The notes: generated by a model not told the origin, from the letters alone. Positions 34,735-45,238 are shown, counted from the stretch's first letter. The stretch: 64,000 nucleotides of DNA from Bacteroidetes bacterium GWC2_46_850 (GCA_001768325.1 MENQ01000016.1:124001-188000), one strand, 5' to 3'. Program-made: numbers and translations.

Positions 34735-35469
34735 TCACACCGCCTCAAATACAATGCGTGCCCGGCAAACGGTTCCTTTCCCGTGCGTTTCAATATGAAA
34801 GGCATAGTCTACCTGCCCGTTTAACTGGCGGTAGACCTCACCTGAATCGCCAAAGGTAAGTTCTTTCAGGAAGTTGATCTCGAACCGACGGATATGATGT
34901 GTCTGGTAGAAATCGGGTGTAAAGCAATCTGACAACCATTCTACATAATGCAGACTGTTGGCATGGTTGTTTACATCGATATCGCTGTATTTCACCCGAA
35001 AACTGTTTGCCACTTCTCCCGACACACTGGGAATGCGTCCCGGCTCTCCGATGGGGGTGCTTTCCGGCACGATAAACTGATGCATCGCGGGAAGTGTATC
35101 CAGCAGGACACTGCGCCGAGTATGCATGTCCATCACTGCCCAGGAGGAGGCTGCATGGCCGATGAGAAAACCCTTACCGTCGAATATCCTGAAATTACGG
35201 GTCGTGAAGGCCGTGCCAATTTTTTCAATCCAGGTCTCAATAGTCAGTGAATCGTTTTCGGTGGGCATTCTTTTCATGTCGATCACCAGGCGGGAGAGGA
35301 CCCAGGTAAAATTGTCACTTTGTAACTCTAACAGACCGAATCCGTTTTCATCGGCATTCTTACCGGCGGTGATCAGTATAAAATTTGTGAGTGAGGTCAA
35401 TGAAACCCTCCTGCGAAAATCTATGTCCTGCGCCTCAATGTCGTAACTATATTTTTTCTTTGCAGCCAT
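34735..35469 (-). CDS. Acyl-ACP thioesterase
   Basis: A 244-residue double hotdog protein that releases fatty acids from acyl carrier protein. The first hotdog (~5-130) includes NGFGLLELQSDNFTWVLSRL, and the second (~155-244) has SDIDVNNHANSLHYVEWLSD, with the Asn and His of the FatA/FatB-type active site, followed by DC. The length is typical of bacterial acyl-ACP thioesterases. It stands alone and is divergent from ruvA. A TACTTTTG -7-like element (35489-35496, minus strand) lies 20 bp upstream of the start. Confidence 0.88.
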   Translation of the reverse strand: MAAKKKYSYDIEAQDIDFRRRVSLTSLTNFILITAGKNADENGFGLLELQSDNFTWVLSRLVIDMKRMPTENDSLTIETWIEKIGTAFTTRNFRIFDGKGFLIGHAASSWAVMDMHTRRSVLLDTLPAMHQFIVPESTPIGEPGRIPSVSGEVANSFRVKYSDIDVNNHANSLHYVEWLSDCFTPDFYQTHHIRRFEINFLKELTFGDSGEVYRQLNGQVDYAFHIETHGKGTVCRARIVFEAV

Positions 35470-35488
35470 TGTTCCGAGTTATGAATCG

Positions 35489-35496
35489 CAAAAGTA
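35489..35496 (-). promoter_or_regulatory. -7 element (TACTTTTG) for the thioesterase gene
   Basis: The minus strand reads TACTTTTG, matching TAnnTTTG. No convincing TTTG at -33 was found. It would give a leader of roughly 13 nt. Confidence 0.35.
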
Positions 35497-35510
35497 CAAA
35501 ATAAAAGCCT

Positions 35511-35540
35511 TTTTCGGGACAGAATTTATGTCTATCTTTG
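35511..35540 (+). promoter_or_regulatory. Promoter upstream of ruvA with structured leader
   Basis: TATCTTTG at 35533-35540 matches the -7 consensus, with a weak -33-like TTTT at 35511-35514 and an 18-bp spacer. It would produce a leader of about 175 nt before the ruvA ATG. The leader begins with an imperfect hairpin: TACCCT (35543-35548) with AGGGTA (35575-35580) and GGCA (35553-35556) with TGCC (35564-35567). Confidence 0.4.
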
Positions 35541-35721
35541 TTTACCCTCCACGGCAACCGGGCTGCCACAGGCAAGGGTATAATTTTTATAAAAAACAAA
35601 CAGATATACTTTTCTCCGGTTTTTACCGTTGTAAATACGGTATTACGTAATCAACACCCTGCCGTTTTTCACTGTGCTAAATGAACAGCAACCAGAAAAC
35701 GGTGAATTGAATATTTCGGAT

Positions 35722-36312
35722 ATGATAGACTATATTAAAGGCGACGTGGCTGAGCTGACTCCGGCAGGCGTCACCATTGAATGCGGAGGCATCGGGTATC
35801 AGATTAATATCTCGCTCAACACCTACGGCGCCATCAACAACAAGCCCGCAGCAAAACTCTATGTGCATGAAGTAATCCGCGAGGATGCACATGTTTTGTT
35901 CGGATTTATGGATAAACATGAGCGGGAGCTTTTCCTACTCCTGATCACCGTGTCGGGAGTAGGTCCCAGCACTGCACGGATCATCCTGTCTTCTCTCAGC
36001 GCCAAAGAGCTGGAAAACGTGATTGCCACAGAGAATACCACCCTGTTGCAGTCGGTGAAAGGCATCGGTGCAAAAACGGCACAACGCATCATCGTAGACC
36101 TCAAAGACAAGATCAAATTTACCGATGAGAGCGGAAACATGCAACTTCCGGCCAAAGCCGATCTTTCCGAAACGGGTCATGCCGCAATCTCCGCGCTGGT
36201 GATGCTCGGTTTTGTGCAGACAGCTTCGCAAAAAGTGGTTTCAAAAATTATCCGTGAATCACCCTCTTTACCGGTGGAGGGTGTCATCAAAGAAGCATTG
36301 AAGAGATTATAA
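35722..36312 (+). CDS. ruvA: RuvA: Holliday junction branch-migration subunit
   Basis: A 196-residue protein that binds four-way junctions as a tetramer and loads the RuvB motor. Domain I (OB fold) starts [20 protein letters not shown]; domain II carries two helix-hairpin-helix motifs ([18 protein letters not shown] and [19 protein letters not shown]); domain III, which contacts RuvB, is the C-terminal [12 protein letters not shown]...VIKEALKRL. The ATG at 35722 matches the normal RuvA N-terminus; an ATG at 35674 would add 16 residues. It is next to sprA, a common neighbour in Bacteroidota. Confidence 0.95.
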   Translation: MIDYIKGDVAELTPAGVTIECGGIGYQINISLNTYGAINNKPAAKLYVHEVIREDAHVLFGFMDKHERELFLLLITVSGVGPSTARIILSSLSAKELENVIATENTTLLQSVKGIGAKTAQRIIVDLKDKIKFTDESGNMQLPAKADLSETGHAAISALVMLGFVQTASQKVVSKIIRESPSLPVEGVIKEALKRL

Positions 36313-36357
36313 ACAGTGGCTTGATTACGTAATACGCTTTTTTGGGTAAAAAATCGT

Positions 36358-36417
36358 ATAGCTGTTGTTTCTCTGAAAAACGTCGTTCACATATTCCTAC
36401 TCTTCCTCCTGTTTACC
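36358..36417 (+). other. In-frame upstream extension encoding the SprA signal peptide
   Basis: The reading frame of sprA stays open upstream of its first ATG to a TGA at 36322. Codons 36361-36417 translate to AVVSLKNVVHIFLLFLLFT, continuing into MNGKYLLHAQ, which is a typical signal peptide when read from the CTG at 36373 (as M-KNVVHIFLLFLLFTMNGK). There is no ATG, GTG or TTG in frame here; CTG (36373) or ATA (36358) would have to initiate. Confidence 0.6.
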
Positions 36418-39400
36418 ATGAACGGGAAGTATCTGCTTCATGCCCAGATCAGTTTGTCGGGTATACGAACAGAAGTGCATTATGACCACCTGTCGGGTCT
36501 TTACATCTTCGAAAACAAAATAGGCAACATGGTGGTGGGTACATCCCACTCCATGACATCGCGTGAGTATATGGAATACAGGCTGCGCCGAACACAGACC
36601 GACTATTTCCGAAAACGCAACACACTACATGCCGACAGCCTGCAGCCACCCATAACAGCTTTTTCACTTTCCGGAATGAGAAAACGACAAGACCCGCTGG
36701 AAACGATCTTCGGACCGGGAGGGGTGCGGCTTACAACACAAGGATACCTGGAAATATCGGCCGGAATGAACAGAAATGTCACCGACAACCCCACCCTTCC
36801 GCAGCGGGCACGCAAGCGGACCATGTTCGACTTCGATCAACAGATCCAGCTCAATGTAAACGCAAAGGTGGGAGATAAAATTGACTTCGATATCAATTAT
36901 GATACCGAGGCGACCTTCGACTTTCAAAGCAAACAGCTCAAACTGGCCTACCAGGGCAATGAAGATGAAATCATCCAACATATTGAAGCAGGCAACGTGA
37001 GCATGAACAGCAGCAACTCACTTATCCAGGCAGGTGTTGCTCTGTTCGGGATCAAATCGGAACTACAGTTTGGTAAGTTACGGATAAACAGTCTTTTTTC
37101 ACAGCAACAATCTGAGTCACAAACCATCAATACCCGCGGGGGAATACAAACAATACCTTACGAATTCTCCGCCGACCAGTACGATGAAAACAGGCATTTC
37201 TTTCTGGGTTACTGGTTTCGGGAGAAGTATGACAAAGCGCTGGAAAAGCTACCTTACATTCAGTCTCCTGTCTCCATCACCAGAATGGAAGTATGGGTGA
37301 CCAACAAGCGGGGCGATTATGCACAGGCAAGAAACATCATCGCCTTTGCCGATCTCGGGGAGGAGAAATATGTCCACAACAGCGGCTGGGTGCCGCAAGA
37401 TGCAGCGGGAGTGCCACACAACAATGCCAACACGCTGTACGGGCAGCTCACAGGCATCTGGGCAGGAGCACGGGTAAGCAGCGAGACTGCACAGATTTTT
37501 CCTGGCAGCGTCATTGCCGGCATGGACTACGAAAAACTGGAAAATGCGCGTCGTCTCACATCTGCTGAATACAGCTTCCAGCCACAACTGGGATATCTCT
37601 CTTTGCGTATGCCCCTGCAGCCCGATGAAGTGCTGGCAGTTGCGTATGAGTTTACCTACCGGGGAGAGGTATATCAGGTAGGAGAATTTTCCTCCGACAT
37701 GGGAGATATCGCTGGTAACAATAGCAGCGAAGACAATGCACTTTTCCTGAAGCTACTTAAGCCGGTGTCGCTGTCGCCCCGCGCCTACACCTGGGATCTG
37801 ATGATGAAAAATATCTATTCCATCGGGCAGGGCGCCTATAACATACAACGGGATCAGTTTCGGTTACAGATCACCTGGCAAAGTGACACGGCGGGGGTGT
37901 ACCTGAATTATATTCCAGAAAGCATCATCGGAGATGAGTTGCTGCTGCAACTGCTGCACCTCGACCGTCTAAACAGCAGAAATGATCCTTCCCCCGACGG
38001 CATTTTCGACTTTCTGGAGGGCTATACGGTAGATTCACAAAACGGACAGATTATTTTTCCGGTGTTAGAGCCCTTCGGCTCCTATCTTCGTGAAAAAATA
38101 GGCAACGAGACCATCGCGGAAAAATACGTTTATCAGGAACTATATGACTCTACACTTACAATGGCACGACAGCTTCCGGAGAAAAACAAATTCCGGATCA
38201 GTGGTGAATACAGAGGTTCCTCCGGCTCGGAGATCAACCTGAATGCCATGAACGTGGCACGGGGATCGGTACGTATTACCGCAGCCGGCACGGCACTCAC
38301 CGAAGGGATCGATTACACGGTAGACTATCTCGCCGGCACGGTAAACATCATCAATCAGGCTATCCTGGCAGCAGGGACACCAGTGAGTATCACACTCGAG
38401 AGTCAGCAATTATCGCAGATGCAGCGAAAAACGTTGATGGGGCTGGATATGAATTACGATTTCTCCAAAAACGTCTCACTCGGTGCCACGTTGATGCACT
38501 ATTCCGAAAAGCCGCTCACCATGAAGTCGGCTTTCGGAGATGAATCTTCCAAAAACACGTTGTGGGGAACCCATCTGAACTACAGGAAGCAATCATACCT
38601 ACTCACCAACCTCATCGACATGCTTCCTTTCGTGGAAGCCACCGTACCTTCTCAACTGACGGCAAATCTTGCATTCGCGCAAATGCTTCCGGGTCATTAC
38701 AAAAACAAATATACCGGCGGCTATTCCTATCTCGATGATTTTGAGTCCTCCACTTCGGCCATCGACCTGCGGACGCCCTATGCCTGGTCGCTCGCAGCCA
38801 CACCCTACAACAACACCTCTTCCGGTCTGTTTCCGGAGGCATCACGCACAAACAACATCGATTACGGAAAAAACCGGGCGCAACTGGCCTGGTTCTACAT
38901 CGACGGGATCTTTACCCGAAGGAACTCCAACCTTACACCTGTCCACATTAAAAACGATGCCGACCAGCTTTCCGATCACAGGGTGCGGGAGGTTTACGAG
39001 CGGGAAATCTTTCCCAACCGCGATGCATTGTACGGTCAACCGGCAACACTGCCCGTATTGAATCTCTCCTTCTACCCGGATGAACGGGGACCCTATAATC
39101 TGGATACCGATGTTGATGGAAATGGCAGGCTACACAATCCAAGCAAACGATGGGGCGGCATCACCCGACGCATGGAGACACGCGATTTTGAAGCAGCCAA
39201 CATCGAGTATATTGAATTCTGGCTGATGGACCCCTTTATGAACGACACGACGGGAACCTCCCGGGGAGGTGATCTCTATTTTAACCTCGGCGAAATATCG
39301 GAAGATGTGTTGAAAGACGGAAAAAAGTTTTTCGAGAACGGGTTGCCTGTCGATGGCGACACCGCTGCTGTGGGAGTGTCGGTATGGGGAAAATATTCCA

Positions 39401-42400
39401 GGAGACAATCCACCGTATATGGCTTCGACAACTCATTGGGAATGGCATCGCGCAAATTGCAGGATACAGGACTGAACGGTCTGAGTGGTGAAGAGGAGAA
39501 AATATTTCCAACCTATTCGGTATATCTCAACGAGCTGAAGCCCCGTCTTTCGGGAGAGACACTGTCGCGAATGCAAAGCGATGCACATTCACCACTTAAT
39601 GATCCGGCGGGCGACAGCTTCCGCCATTACCGCGGACAGGAACAGGACCGACAGCAATTGAGCATCCTCGACCGCTACAAATATTACAACGGCACCGAAG
39701 GTAACTCGCAATCGCCGGAAGACAATGACCCATATCACAGCGCCTCACGTACAACTCCCGACGTAGAAGATATCGACAACGATCATACCCTGAATGAAAA
39801 TGAATCCTACTTCCAATACAAAGTATCCCTTCGTACTGGGGCACTGGAGGTGGGTTCCAATTTCATCACGGATAAAAGGGAGGTGAGCCTGAAGTTGCGT
39901 AACGGAAACGACGGCAGCGTAACCTGGTATCAGTTCAGGATACCGATACGTGAATATCAGACCCGCACGGGCAATATACAGGGATTTAACAACATCCGTT
40001 TTATGCGAATGTTTCTCACCGGCTTCGAAGAACCGGTGTTTTTACGTTTTGCCACCCTGGAACTGGTACGCAGTGAATGGAGGAGTTACCGTAACAATCT
40101 CATCTCCGGTGGGGCCCTCTCCGGGAGTGGCAATCTCGAGATATATGCCGTAAATATCGAAGAGAACGGAAGCAGGACACCGGTTAATTATCTGTTGCCT
40201 CCCGGTGTGACACGCATACTGGACCCGGGGCAGCCTCAACTGCGGCAGGAAAATGAACAGTCACTCTCCCTCAAGATAACGCAACTTGATCCGGGCGACT
40301 CCCGGGCGGTGTATAAAAACAGTATGTATGATCTGCGTCGCTACAAACGCATGCAACTATTCGTCCATGCAGAGCAGCTGCCGGATGATCCGGGTATATT
40401 GCAGGATGGCGATCTCTCCATCTTCCTGCGTCTGGGGTCGGACTACAGAAACAACTTCTACGAGTATGAGATTCCCCTTCGTCTCACACCCTGGGGACAA
40501 TATAGTGCTCATACCCCTTCGGGACAGCAGGCGGTATGGCCGATAGAAAACATGTTCGACTTCCCGCTGGAACTGTTCACAAAACTGAAGCTCGATCGCA
40601 ATGCGGATCAACATCCCGGAAACGGAATCGATTATTTCACACCCTACACGCAGACCGATCCCGGGAAGACGGATAACCGGGTTACCATCGTAGGTAATCC
40701 GTCACTGGCGGAGGTGAAGGTATTGATGATCGGCATCCGCAACAAAAGCCGGGAGATAAAGTCGGGAGAAATATGGGTAAACGAAATGCGGTTGACTGAG
40801 TTTGACGAGGAAGGAGGCTGGGCTGCACAGGGCAATGTGGACCTGGCGCTCTCTGATTTGGGGACAGTTCATTTTTCGGGACGAAAAGAGACTGCCGGTT
40901 TTGGAGCACTCGACCAGAGTCTGCTGGCACGTCGCAACGATGATTATACCACGCTGCAGGTCTCCATGAACATGGAATTGGGGCGTTTTCTTCCAAAAAA
41001 AGCGAAGATATCTGCTCCCTTTCATTACGTCTGGTCCAACGAAACGTCGGCGCCCCTCTACGATCCTTTCAATCAGGATATCCTACTGAAAGAGACATTG
41101 AACAGGGCCGGCAATCAGTCTATCCGCGATTCCATAAAGAATGTGGCACTTACCGGCAGAAGCATCCGGAGCCTTGGCCTCAACAACGTGAAGATCAACA
41201 TTAAAAGCAAGAATCCCATGCCGTATGATCCGGCAAACTTCAGCTTTGGCTATACGAGGAATGAAGAAAAACACCATAGTCCCGACAAGGAATATGCTTC
41301 GGCGAAGGATTTCAGGTTAGAGGCTCAATATTCCTATACCTCTTCGGTAAAGCCGTGGGAGCCATTTAAAACATTGGAAAGTTCTTCAGGCTGGTCAAGG
41401 CTGGTTCGATCGCTGAATTTTAATTACCTGCCCAACAGCATCCGGGTAAGCAGCATCATCTCGCGCCACTATCAGGAGATGCAGCTGAGAGACTTACAAA
41501 CATTGGCAGAGGGACTCATGCAATCGAAAAAGAAATATCTTTCTTTTAACAGCGATTTCTTCTGGAACAGGGATTTCTCTTTCACCTGGGACCTGACCAA
41601 AAATCTGCATACTTCGTTCCGCTCCGGCACCATTGCGGAAATTGAGGAACCCTACCTGCAGGTCAATAAGGAGATCAACCGCAGCGATTATGAAATATGG
41701 AAAGATTCGGTTGTACAGAGTATTCGTGGACTGGGTAAACCGTTCAGTTATGCCCAGACGGCCGACATTACTTATACCCTCCCCTTTGCACAGATACCCA
41801 TCATGAATTGGATCAGCTCCAGTGCAGCCTACAATGCAGGGTACCGATGGGAACGCGGTGCAAGTATTGAGGGGGAAAATATGGGTAACTTCCTGCAGAA
41901 CGATCTCTCATTCACCTTTCAGAGCCGGTTTAACCTGAATGCCCTTTATAGCAAGATACCTTTCCTGCGTCAAGCAAACAATGGTTTTGGCGGCAGCGAA
42001 GAGATGACACACGGTGATACACGCCAAAACGGCTTTACCGGTCATGATGTGACCCAATTGCTGTTTCGCGTCATGATGATGGTGCGTCAGGTAAATCTCA
42101 ACATCGGCTATAAGACCAGGACCGACCTTCCCGGTTATAAACCGTCAATAGGCAATTTCTTCGGACAGCTACAAAATACAGACGGTCTTCTCCCGGGTCC
42201 GGGTTTTGCCTTTGGCCTGGAAGGAGGAGAGAAATTTATCAGGGATGCCATGGCCCGTAACCAGCTGGTGATAGACAAAGACAATCTCAGGCCGGCTATT
42301 TTCAACCGGACACAGAACATCAGGATGGATGCTTCCATAGAACCGTTTCCGGGACTCAGTATATACCTCCACGCATTGTATGAGGACAACCAACGAACGG

Positions 42401-43431
42401 AAATGCAATACATGCTTGAAGGAATGCCCCGGGTTCGCGGCGGAAGTTTTGCCATGAGCATACTTTCTCTCTCCTCCGCATTCGAACTGGCCGGAGCAGA
42501 CAACCATTACTATTCTCCGGCTTTTGAACATTTTCAGACATACCGTGAAGAAGTAGCTGCACGGGTACGCAAACAATATGTAGCAACCCACTATCCCTCA
42601 AGCGGATTTCTTACCGGCAGCAGTATCAGCGGAGAACCATTCAACCCTGCGGTGGGAGATGTACAACGGAATTCGGCAGATGTGCTCATCCCCTCTTTTC
42701 TGGCTGCCTACACCGGCAAAGATCCCGAGAAGATTGGTCTTGGCGCCTTTCCCGCACTCTCTTCCATGCTGCCAAACTGGAATATCTCATTCAACATGAC
42801 GAAAGTTTTTCCCGGACTGCAATCGCTTTTCAGGTCACTCACCCTCAATCATCAATATATATCCCAATATAGGATAGGTTCGTTCTCATCCTTTCTGAGC
42901 TGGATTCCAGCAGGTGACGGAAGTGAAATGGGATTTATCCGCTATGTGGTTTCGGGAGCTCCACTGCCCTCCTCTCCCTACGATATCTCAACAGTGAGCA
43001 TCGTGGAGAGTTTCAATCCGCTTATCGAGATGAACAGCGTTTTCAACAACGAATTGAGTCTAGGTTTGCGTTTCAACCGGACACGATCGGTAAATCTGAA
43101 TATCTCATCGGTACAGATTGTGGAGGCGAAAGACAACGACATGGTTGTGGGATTAGGTTACAGCATATCGAAAGATCTAAACATCCGGCTGGATGTTTCC
43201 CATAAAATCACCCGGGTGTTAATCAGAAAAATTGAAACCGGATTCACCCAGGCCACAGATGGTATTCAAACAACCTCTGTTCGTTTTGCAGCCGACCGTG
43301 CCATGAGCAAGTCCATGACCCTCCGTGTTTATTTTGACAAAATCATCAACAAACCGCTTGTATCATCGGGCTCCTACGCGACGGCCGACACCAGTGCAGG
43401 CATAAGCTTACGATTCAATCTGAATCCTTAA
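36418..43431 (+). CDS. sprA: SprA: giant outer-membrane protein (type IX secretion translocon homologue)
   Basis: 2337 residues from the first ATG. SprA forms the very large outer-membrane barrel through which type IX secretion substrates pass; homologues also occur in Bacteroidota without known T9SS. The N-terminal SprA region is clear (DPLETIFGPGGVRLTTQGYL, then RKRTMFDFDQQIQLNVNAKV), followed by QLKLAYQGNEDEIIQHIEAG, an internal YTGGYSYLDDFESSTSAIDL, and a C-terminal barrel ending ISLRFNLNP. The first ATG lies inside the signal peptide, so the real start is probably about 45-60 bases upstream. It begins ~105 bp after ruvA and is likely transcribed with it. No other T9SS gene is in the window. 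Confidence 0.92.
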   Translation: MNGKYLLHAQISLSGIRTEVHYDHLSGLYIFENKIGNMVVGTSHSMTSREYMEYRLRRTQTDYFRKRNTLHADSLQPPITAFSLSGMRKRQDPLETIFGPGGVRLTTQGYLEISAGMNRNVTDNPTLPQRARKRTMFDFDQQIQLNVNAKVGDKIDFDINYDTEATFDFQSKQLKLAYQGNEDEIIQHIEAGNVSMNSSNSLIQAGVALFGIKSELQFGKLRINSLFSQQQSESQTINTRGGIQTIPYEFSADQYDENRHFFLGYWFREKYDKALEKLPYIQSPVSITRMEVWVTNKRGDYAQARNIIAFADLGEEKYVHNSGWVPQDAAGVPHNNANTLYGQLTGIWAGARVSSETAQIFPGSVIAGMDYEKLENARRLTSAEYSFQPQLGYLSLRMPLQPDEVLAVAYEFTYRGEVYQVGEFSSDMGDIAGNNSSEDNALFLKLLKPVSLSPRAYTWDLMMKNIYSIGQGAYNIQRDQFRLQITWQSDTAGVYLNYIPESIIGDELLLQLLHLDRLNSRNDPSPDGIFDFLEGYTVDSQNGQIIFPVLEPFGSYLREKIGNETIAEKYVYQELYDSTLTMARQLPEKNKFRISGEYRGSSGSEINLNAMNVARGSVRITAAGTALTEGIDYTVDYLAGTVNIINQAILAAGTPVSITLESQQLSQMQRKTLMGLDMNYDFSKNVSLGATLMHYSEKPLTMKSAFGDESSKNTLWGTHLNYRKQSYLLTNLIDMLPFVEATVPSQLTANLAFAQMLPGHYKNKYTGGYSYLDDFESSTSAIDLRTPYAWSLAATPYNNTSSGLFPEASRTNNIDYGKNRAQLAWFYIDGIFTRRNSNLTPVHIKNDADQLSDHRVREVYEREIFPNRDALYGQPATLPVLNLSFYPDERGPYNLDTDVDGNGRLHNPSKRWGGITRRMETRDFEAANIEYIEFWLMDPFMNDTTGTSRGGDLYFNLGEISEDVLKDGKKFFENGLPVDGDTAAVGVSVWGKYSRRQSTVYGFDNSLGMASRKLQDTGLNGLSGEEEKIFPTYSVYLNELKPRLSGETLSRMQSDAHSPLNDPAGDSFRHYRGQEQDRQQLSILDRYKYYNGTEGNSQSPEDNDPYHSASRTTPDVEDIDNDHTLNENESYFQYKVSLRTGALEVGSNFITDKREVSLKLRNGNDGSVTWYQFRIPIREYQTRTGNIQGFNNIRFMRMFLTGFEEPVFLRFATLELVRSEWRSYRNNLISGGALSGSGNLEIYAVNIEENGSRTPVNYLLPPGVTRILDPGQPQLRQENEQSLSLKITQLDPGDSRAVYKNSMYDLRRYKRMQLFVHAEQLPDDPGILQDGDLSIFLRLGSDYRNNFYEYEIPLRLTPWGQYSAHTPSGQQAVWPIENMFDFPLELFTKLKLDRNADQHPGNGIDYFTPYTQTDPGKTDNRVTIVGNPSLAEVKVLMIGIRNKSREIKSGEIWVNEMRLTEFDEEGGWAAQGNVDLALSDLGTVHFSGRKETAGFGALDQSLLARRNDDYTTLQVSMNMELGRFLPKKAKISAPFHYVWSNETSAPLYDPFNQDILLKETLNRAGNQSIRDSIKNVALTGRSIRSLGLNNVKINIKSKNPMPYDPANFSFGYTRNEEKHHSPDKEYASAKDFRLEAQYSYTSSVKPWEPFKTLESSSGWSRLVRSLNFNYLPNSIRVSSIISRHYQEMQLRDLQTLAEGLMQSKKKYLSFNSDFFWNRDFSFTWDLTKNLHTSFRSGTIAEIEEPYLQVNKEINRSDYEIWKDSVVQSIRGLGKPFSYAQTADITYTLPFAQIPIMNWISSSAAYNAGYRWERGASIEGENMGNFLQNDLSFTFQSRFNLNALYSKIPFLRQANNGFGGSEEMTHGDTRQNGFTGHDVTQLLFRVMMMVRQVNLNIGYKTRTDLPGYKPSIGNFFGQLQNTDGLLPGPGFAFGLEGGEKFIRDAMARNQLVIDKDNLRPAIFNRTQNIRMDASIEPFPGLSIYLHALYEDNQRTEMQYMLEGMPRVRGGSFAMSILSLSSAFELAGADNHYYSPAFEHFQTYREEVAARVRKQYVATHYPSSGFLTGSSISGEPFNPAVGDVQRNSADVLIPSFLAAYTGKDPEKIGLGAFPALSSMLPNWNISFNMTKVFPGLQSLFRSLTLNHQYISQYRIGSFSSFLSWIPAGDGSEMGFIRYVVSGAPLPSSPYDISTVSIVESFNPLIEMNSVFNNELSLGLRFNRTRSVNLNISSVQIVEAKDNDMVVGLGYSISKDLNIRLDVSHKITRVLIRKIETGFTQATDGIQTTSVRFAADRAMSKSMTLRVYFDKIINKPLVSSGSYATADTSAGISLRFNLNP

Positions 43432-43607
43432 AATGGAACAGGATCATTTCATCATGAGAGAAATCATTCCTGGAAATAGTGCTTAATTCTAAATAAAACC
43501 TAAATAATCGAATAAACAAGCTTTTTTTCTTAATTATTGTTGCATATATGGTTTTTTTACGCTTTTTTTTAATTTTAAGAGGATATGTTAAACAAAAAAG
43601 TCGTTTA

Positions 43608-43640
43608 TTTGTTAAATTAAAAGCGACAAGACGATCTTTG
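43608..43640 (+). promoter_or_regulatory. Promoter for the rprX-rprY operon
   Basis: TTTG at 43608-43611, a 21-bp spacer, and GATCTTTG at 43633-43640 resemble TTTG...TAnnTTTG with one mismatch in the -7. A purine-rich taaggag occurs between this and the ATG at 43678. The whole gap 43432-43677 is AT-rich and holds nothing else I can support. Confidence 0.45.
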
Positions 43641-43677
43641 AAATATAAAATTGTCACTTAATAAGGAGTAAGTAAAG

Positions 43678-45237
43678 ATGAAAAAATCGACAATTTGGTT
43701 GCTTGCCCTGGTGATGTTATCCGCGTTTCTTGCGTTGCTGTTCCTGCAGGTCAGATACATGCGTACGAGCATGGCTATCCGTTCACAACAATTCGATGAA
43801 CAGGTAACAAGGAGTCTCTACAACGTGATGAAAGATCTCGAGCAGGATCAGACCCGTGATTATCTCGAGCAGGACATGATTGAGTCGGAGAACAGATATT
43901 CACAGTACAACCAACCACAGGGAACACAACAAATTACCCGGGAGCGGACAACCGCTGCCATTACGAATCCCGATGGAAGTGAAACAAGAATTGCATTGGA
44001 TATCACACGGCAGTCCACACGTCCGCAGGAGCAACCCGAACGGGTATTCCTGTCGCCCAATCAGGGTGCCAGTACGATCTCAAAAACACAGTATGATATG
44101 CAGCAGTCCCTGTCGAAAAGATATCTGCATGAACGGTCGTTGCTGGATGAGGTTATTTTTAAAATACTGAACCGTGCAAGCAATGCACCGATCGAAGAAC
44201 GGATCGATTTCAACAAGGTAGAGCAATATATTCGTTATGAGCTCTCCTACAATGGACTGAATGAACCGTTCAGTTTTCAGATCGTGGATTTCAACAACAA
44301 GGTGGTCTACTCATCACCCGGCTTCTCAACAAAGTATCGGGATGCGATTTACAACCAGATTCTGTTTCCGAATGATCCGCCGGCAAAGTTAAACAGGTTA
44401 AGGGCCTATTTCCCGACTAAAAGGAATTATGTATACAGCGAGCTTTCCTTTTTCATACCATCGCTGATATTTACGTTTATCCTGCTGATAACGTTCATAT
44501 TTACAGTGGTTTCGCTGTTCAGACAGAAGCGTTTGTCTGAGATGAAGAATGATTTCATTAACAACATGACGCACGAGTTGAAGACACCTGTCTCCACCAT
44601 CTCGCTCGCATCCCAGATGCTTAAGGATGAGTCTATATTGAAGTCGCCCGAGGTATTTAAACATGTCACCGGTGTGATACATGATGAGACCAAACGATTG
44701 AGTTTTCAGGTAGAAAAAGTTTTGCAGATGTCGCTCTTCGACAAGCAAAAGACCACACTGAAGATGAAAGAGATGGATGTGAACGACCTGGTGGTCAGCG
44801 TTGCCAACACACATGTACTCAAAGTTGAAAAACTGGGCGGAACACTCGATATTGATTTGCAGGCCGAGCATACCACGATCAAGGTAGATGAAATGCATTT
44901 CACCAACGTACTCTTCAACATCCTCGACAATGCATTGAAATATCGGAAAAAGGATGTAGCGCCTGAATTAATGATCCGTACCCGGAATGAAGGCAGTAAG
45001 ATCATCATTTCCATTGAGGATAACGGTATCGGCATGAAAAAGGAAGATGCAAAGAAAGTATTTGAAAGATTCTACCGTGTGCCTACCGGCAACCGACACG
45101 ATGTAAAAGGGTTCGGACTGGGACTGGCATATGTAAAGAAAATCGTAACTGACGTGAATGGCACCATTCGTGCTGAAAGTGAAATAGGTAAAGGGACAAA
45201 ATTTATAATTAGTTTACCCGTAATAACACAAAAATGA
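43678..45237 (+). CDS. rprX: RprX-type sensor histidine kinase
   Basis: A 519-residue membrane kinase with a helix at ~6-25, a periplasmic sensor region (~26-258), and a second helix at ~259-282 (FFIPSLIFTFILLITFIFTV). The cytoplasmic part has the HisKA H-box MTHELKTPVSTISL (His299), N-box NILDNALKYRKK (~415), G1 DNGIGM and G2 GFGLGLAYVKKI. Length and layout match RprX of Bacteroides fragilis, so the symbol rests on similarity of architecture plus the paired regulator; the signal is unknown. The stop TGA is one base before the rprY ATG, so the two are coupled. Confidence 0.88.
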   Translation: MKKSTIWLLALVMLSAFLALLFLQVRYMRTSMAIRSQQFDEQVTRSLYNVMKDLEQDQTRDYLEQDMIESENRYSQYNQPQGTQQITRERTTAAITNPDGSETRIALDITRQSTRPQEQPERVFLSPNQGASTISKTQYDMQQSLSKRYLHERSLLDEVIFKILNRASNAPIEERIDFNKVEQYIRYELSYNGLNEPFSFQIVDFNNKVVYSSPGFSTKYRDAIYNQILFPNDPPAKLNRLRAYFPTKRNYVYSELSFFIPSLIFTFILLITFIFTVVSLFRQKRLSEMKNDFINNMTHELKTPVSTISLASQMLKDESILKSPEVFKHVTGVIHDETKRLSFQVEKVLQMSLFDKQKTTLKMKEMDVNDLVVSVANTHVLKVEKLGGTLDIDLQAEHTTIKVDEMHFTNVLFNILDNALKYRKKDVAPELMIRTRNEGSKIIISIEDNGIGMKKEDAKKVFERFYRVPTGNRHDVKGFGLGLAYVKKIVTDVNGTIRAESEIGKGTKFIISLPVITQK

Positions 45238-45238
45238 T

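Noticed and set aside
43415..43657. 80-residue minus-strand frame between sprA and rprX
   Set aside because: It is Lys/Phe/Ile-rich translation of AT-rich intergenic DNA, overlaps the sprA 3' end and the rprX promoter, and shows no protein features.
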